This document shows positions 63,341 through 64,000 of a DNA stretch of 64,000 nt, one piece after another; the first letter of the stretch is position 1; the number at the start of each line of letters is the position of its first letter. Below the pieces are notes generated by a model. The model was not told the origin of the DNA. It was given only the letters and a program-made list of their open reading frames with translations, and did not search any database. This stretch comes from Hydractinia symbiolongicarpus (taxonomy: Eukaryota; Cnidaria; Hydrozoa; Anthoathecata; Hydractiniidae). Location of the stretch: assembly GCF_029227915.1 (NCBI RefSeq), contig NC_079876.1:1118001-1182000 (forward strand), written 5' to 3'. A program made the position numbers and the translations under genes.

Positions 63341-63746
63341 GGTGTAAACTCATTTCCCGAACGATTTTTTAAATCATTTTTTCACCACTAAAACGCATGA
63401 GACTTGTAGTTTTCAAAAATGTTTTCATTTTTGATGAGACGCTGAATGAAAGAAGTTTAATCGCCGGCAAACGAAAACCTGCGATTTCCCGTAAATCCCG
63501 GACTCGGCCCGTATAGTCAAAAGTATACAAAGAAAGTACCCAGGGTGTAAACTCATTTCCCGAACGATTTTTTAAATCATTTTTTCACCACTAAAACGCA
63601 TGAGACTTGTAGTTTTCAAAAATGTTTTCATTTTTGATGAGACGCTGAATAAAAGAAGTTTAATCGCCGGCAAACGAAAACCTGCGATTTCCCGTAAATC
63701 CCGGACTCGGCCCGTATAGTCAAAAGTATACAAAGAAAGTACTCAG
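63341..63746. repeat. Single-monomer tandem duplication
   Basis: Two adjacent units carry the same tags: GGTGTAAACTC, AAATCATTTTTTC and the intact dyad, repeating at 203 bp (about 63341 and 63544). The counterpart in copy 1 of the 17-mer (about 59890) has one such unit. This is the smallest clear amplification event in the window. Confidence 0.75.
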
Positions 63747-64000
63747 GGAGTAAACTCATTTCCCGAACGATTTTTTAATTTTTTTTTTCACCACTAAAAC
63801 GCATGAGACTTGTAGTTTTCAAAAATGTTCTCATTTTTGATGAGACGCTTAATGAAAGAGGTTTAATCGCCGGCAAATCAAAACCCGCGATTTCCCGTAA
63901 ACCACGGGCTTGGCCCGTATAGTCGAATGTATACAAAGAAAGTACCCTGTGAGTAAACTCATTTCCCGAACGATTTTTTGAATTATTTTTTCACCACTAA

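Larger units (their letters stand above)
1..64000. repeat. Satellite DNA array, 202-203 bp monomer, about 315 tandem copies
   Basis: The entire window is a head-to-tail array. The hexamer GCCGGC (occasionally mutated, e.g. GCTGGC near 24107 and 29583) recurs every 202-203 bp from the first lines to the last, always followed by an AAACGAAAAC-like segment, the palindrome GTATAC, an AT tract, CACCACTAAA and GATGAGACGC. Every copy I read has the same orientation. No stretch of non-satellite sequence, transposon fragment or microsatellite expansion was found. Local spacing is 202 or 203 bp depending mainly on the length of the AT tract. Long homogeneous arrays of nucleosome-repeat-sized monomers are typical of eukaryotic centromeric or pericentromeric heterochromatin. 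The location is inference, because nothing flanking the array is visible. I do not recognise the family by name. Confidence 0.98.
61766..64000. repeat. 17-mer HOR, copy 2, cut by the window end
   Basis: Matches copy 1 from about 58315. It has ACTCATTTCCAG near 62334 where copy 1 has ACTCCTTTCCAG near 58883, and GTAAACCACGGGC near 63086 where copy 1 has GTAAACCCCGGGC. From about 63420 the offset changes from 3451 to 3654 bp because one extra monomer is present. The array continues unbroken to the last base. Confidence 0.83.

Noticed and set aside
1-64000. CRISPR array
   Set aside because: Regular spacing is present, but there are no short identical repeats separated by unrelated spacers. The whole 203 bp is repeated and varies by point changes.
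1-64000. Bacterial or phage origin, or plasmid iterons
   Set aside because: Over 300 copies of a 203-bp unit with no gene in 64 kb and with nested HORs is not seen in prokaryotic replicons. It fits eukaryotic satellite DNA.
1-64000. Tandem gene family or rDNA spacer
   Set aside because: No coding or rRNA segment occurs within any unit, and the repeats are too short and too numerous for gene units. An rDNA intergenic spacer subrepeat array of 64 kb without any rRNA sequence is unlikely, though the flanks are not visible.

Overview
The whole 64 kb window is one uninterrupted satellite DNA array: about 315 head-to-tail copies of a 202-203 bp monomer, all in the same orientation. I see no protein-coding gene, tRNA, rRNA, transposon, CRISPR array or unique spacer anywhere. 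This points to a eukaryotic chromosome, in pericentromeric, centromeric or other heterochromatin. The sequence does not show which organism it is, and I do not recognise the monomer as a named satellite family.

The monomer (examples at 62448-62650 and 63057-63259, both phased on the near-invariant GCCGGC) has a GC-rich half followed by an AT-rich half. The AT-rich half carries a T/A tract and a 9-bp inverted repeat. One monomer counted by hand has 77 G+C in 203 bp (38%) and 12 CpG. Two broad monomer classes are interspersed. Class A reads ACTCGGCCCG, then GTCAAAAGTATAC. Class B reads GGGCTTGGCCCG, then GTCGAATGTATAC. Many further single-base tags define subtypes.

These tags expose a nested higher-order repeat (HOR) structure that changes along the window. 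In order: a 7-mer (1421 bp) doublet at 330-3171; 6-mer and 3-mer units at 3172-5839; an 8-mer (1621 bp) series at 6411-13680 with one copy that has lost a monomer; 5-mers (1012-1013 bp) at 13092-18312; a 4-mer (809 bp) at 18930-20690; a 14-monomer-spaced repeat from 21730; a long 20-mer (4052-4056 bp) tandem doublet at 25700-33807; 3-mer and 4-mer units at 34395-37450; 5-mer/8-mer units at 38433-43210; a complex block at 43211-58314 with 26-, 9- and 5-monomer relations; and a 17-mer (3451 bp) doublet from 58315 to the window end. Copies within one HOR differ by few substitutions, whereas neighbouring monomers differ at many positions. This is the pattern expected from repeated unequal exchange or segmental amplification.

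Short ORFs of 61-116 aa recur on both strands, but they are the same monomer read over and over. They cannot extend because 202 and 203 are not multiples of three, and they are not annotated as genes. The points worth a second look are the multi-scale HOR architecture, the dyad in each monomer, the high CpG content with subtype differences concentrated at CpG sites, and the clear unequal-exchange junctions.
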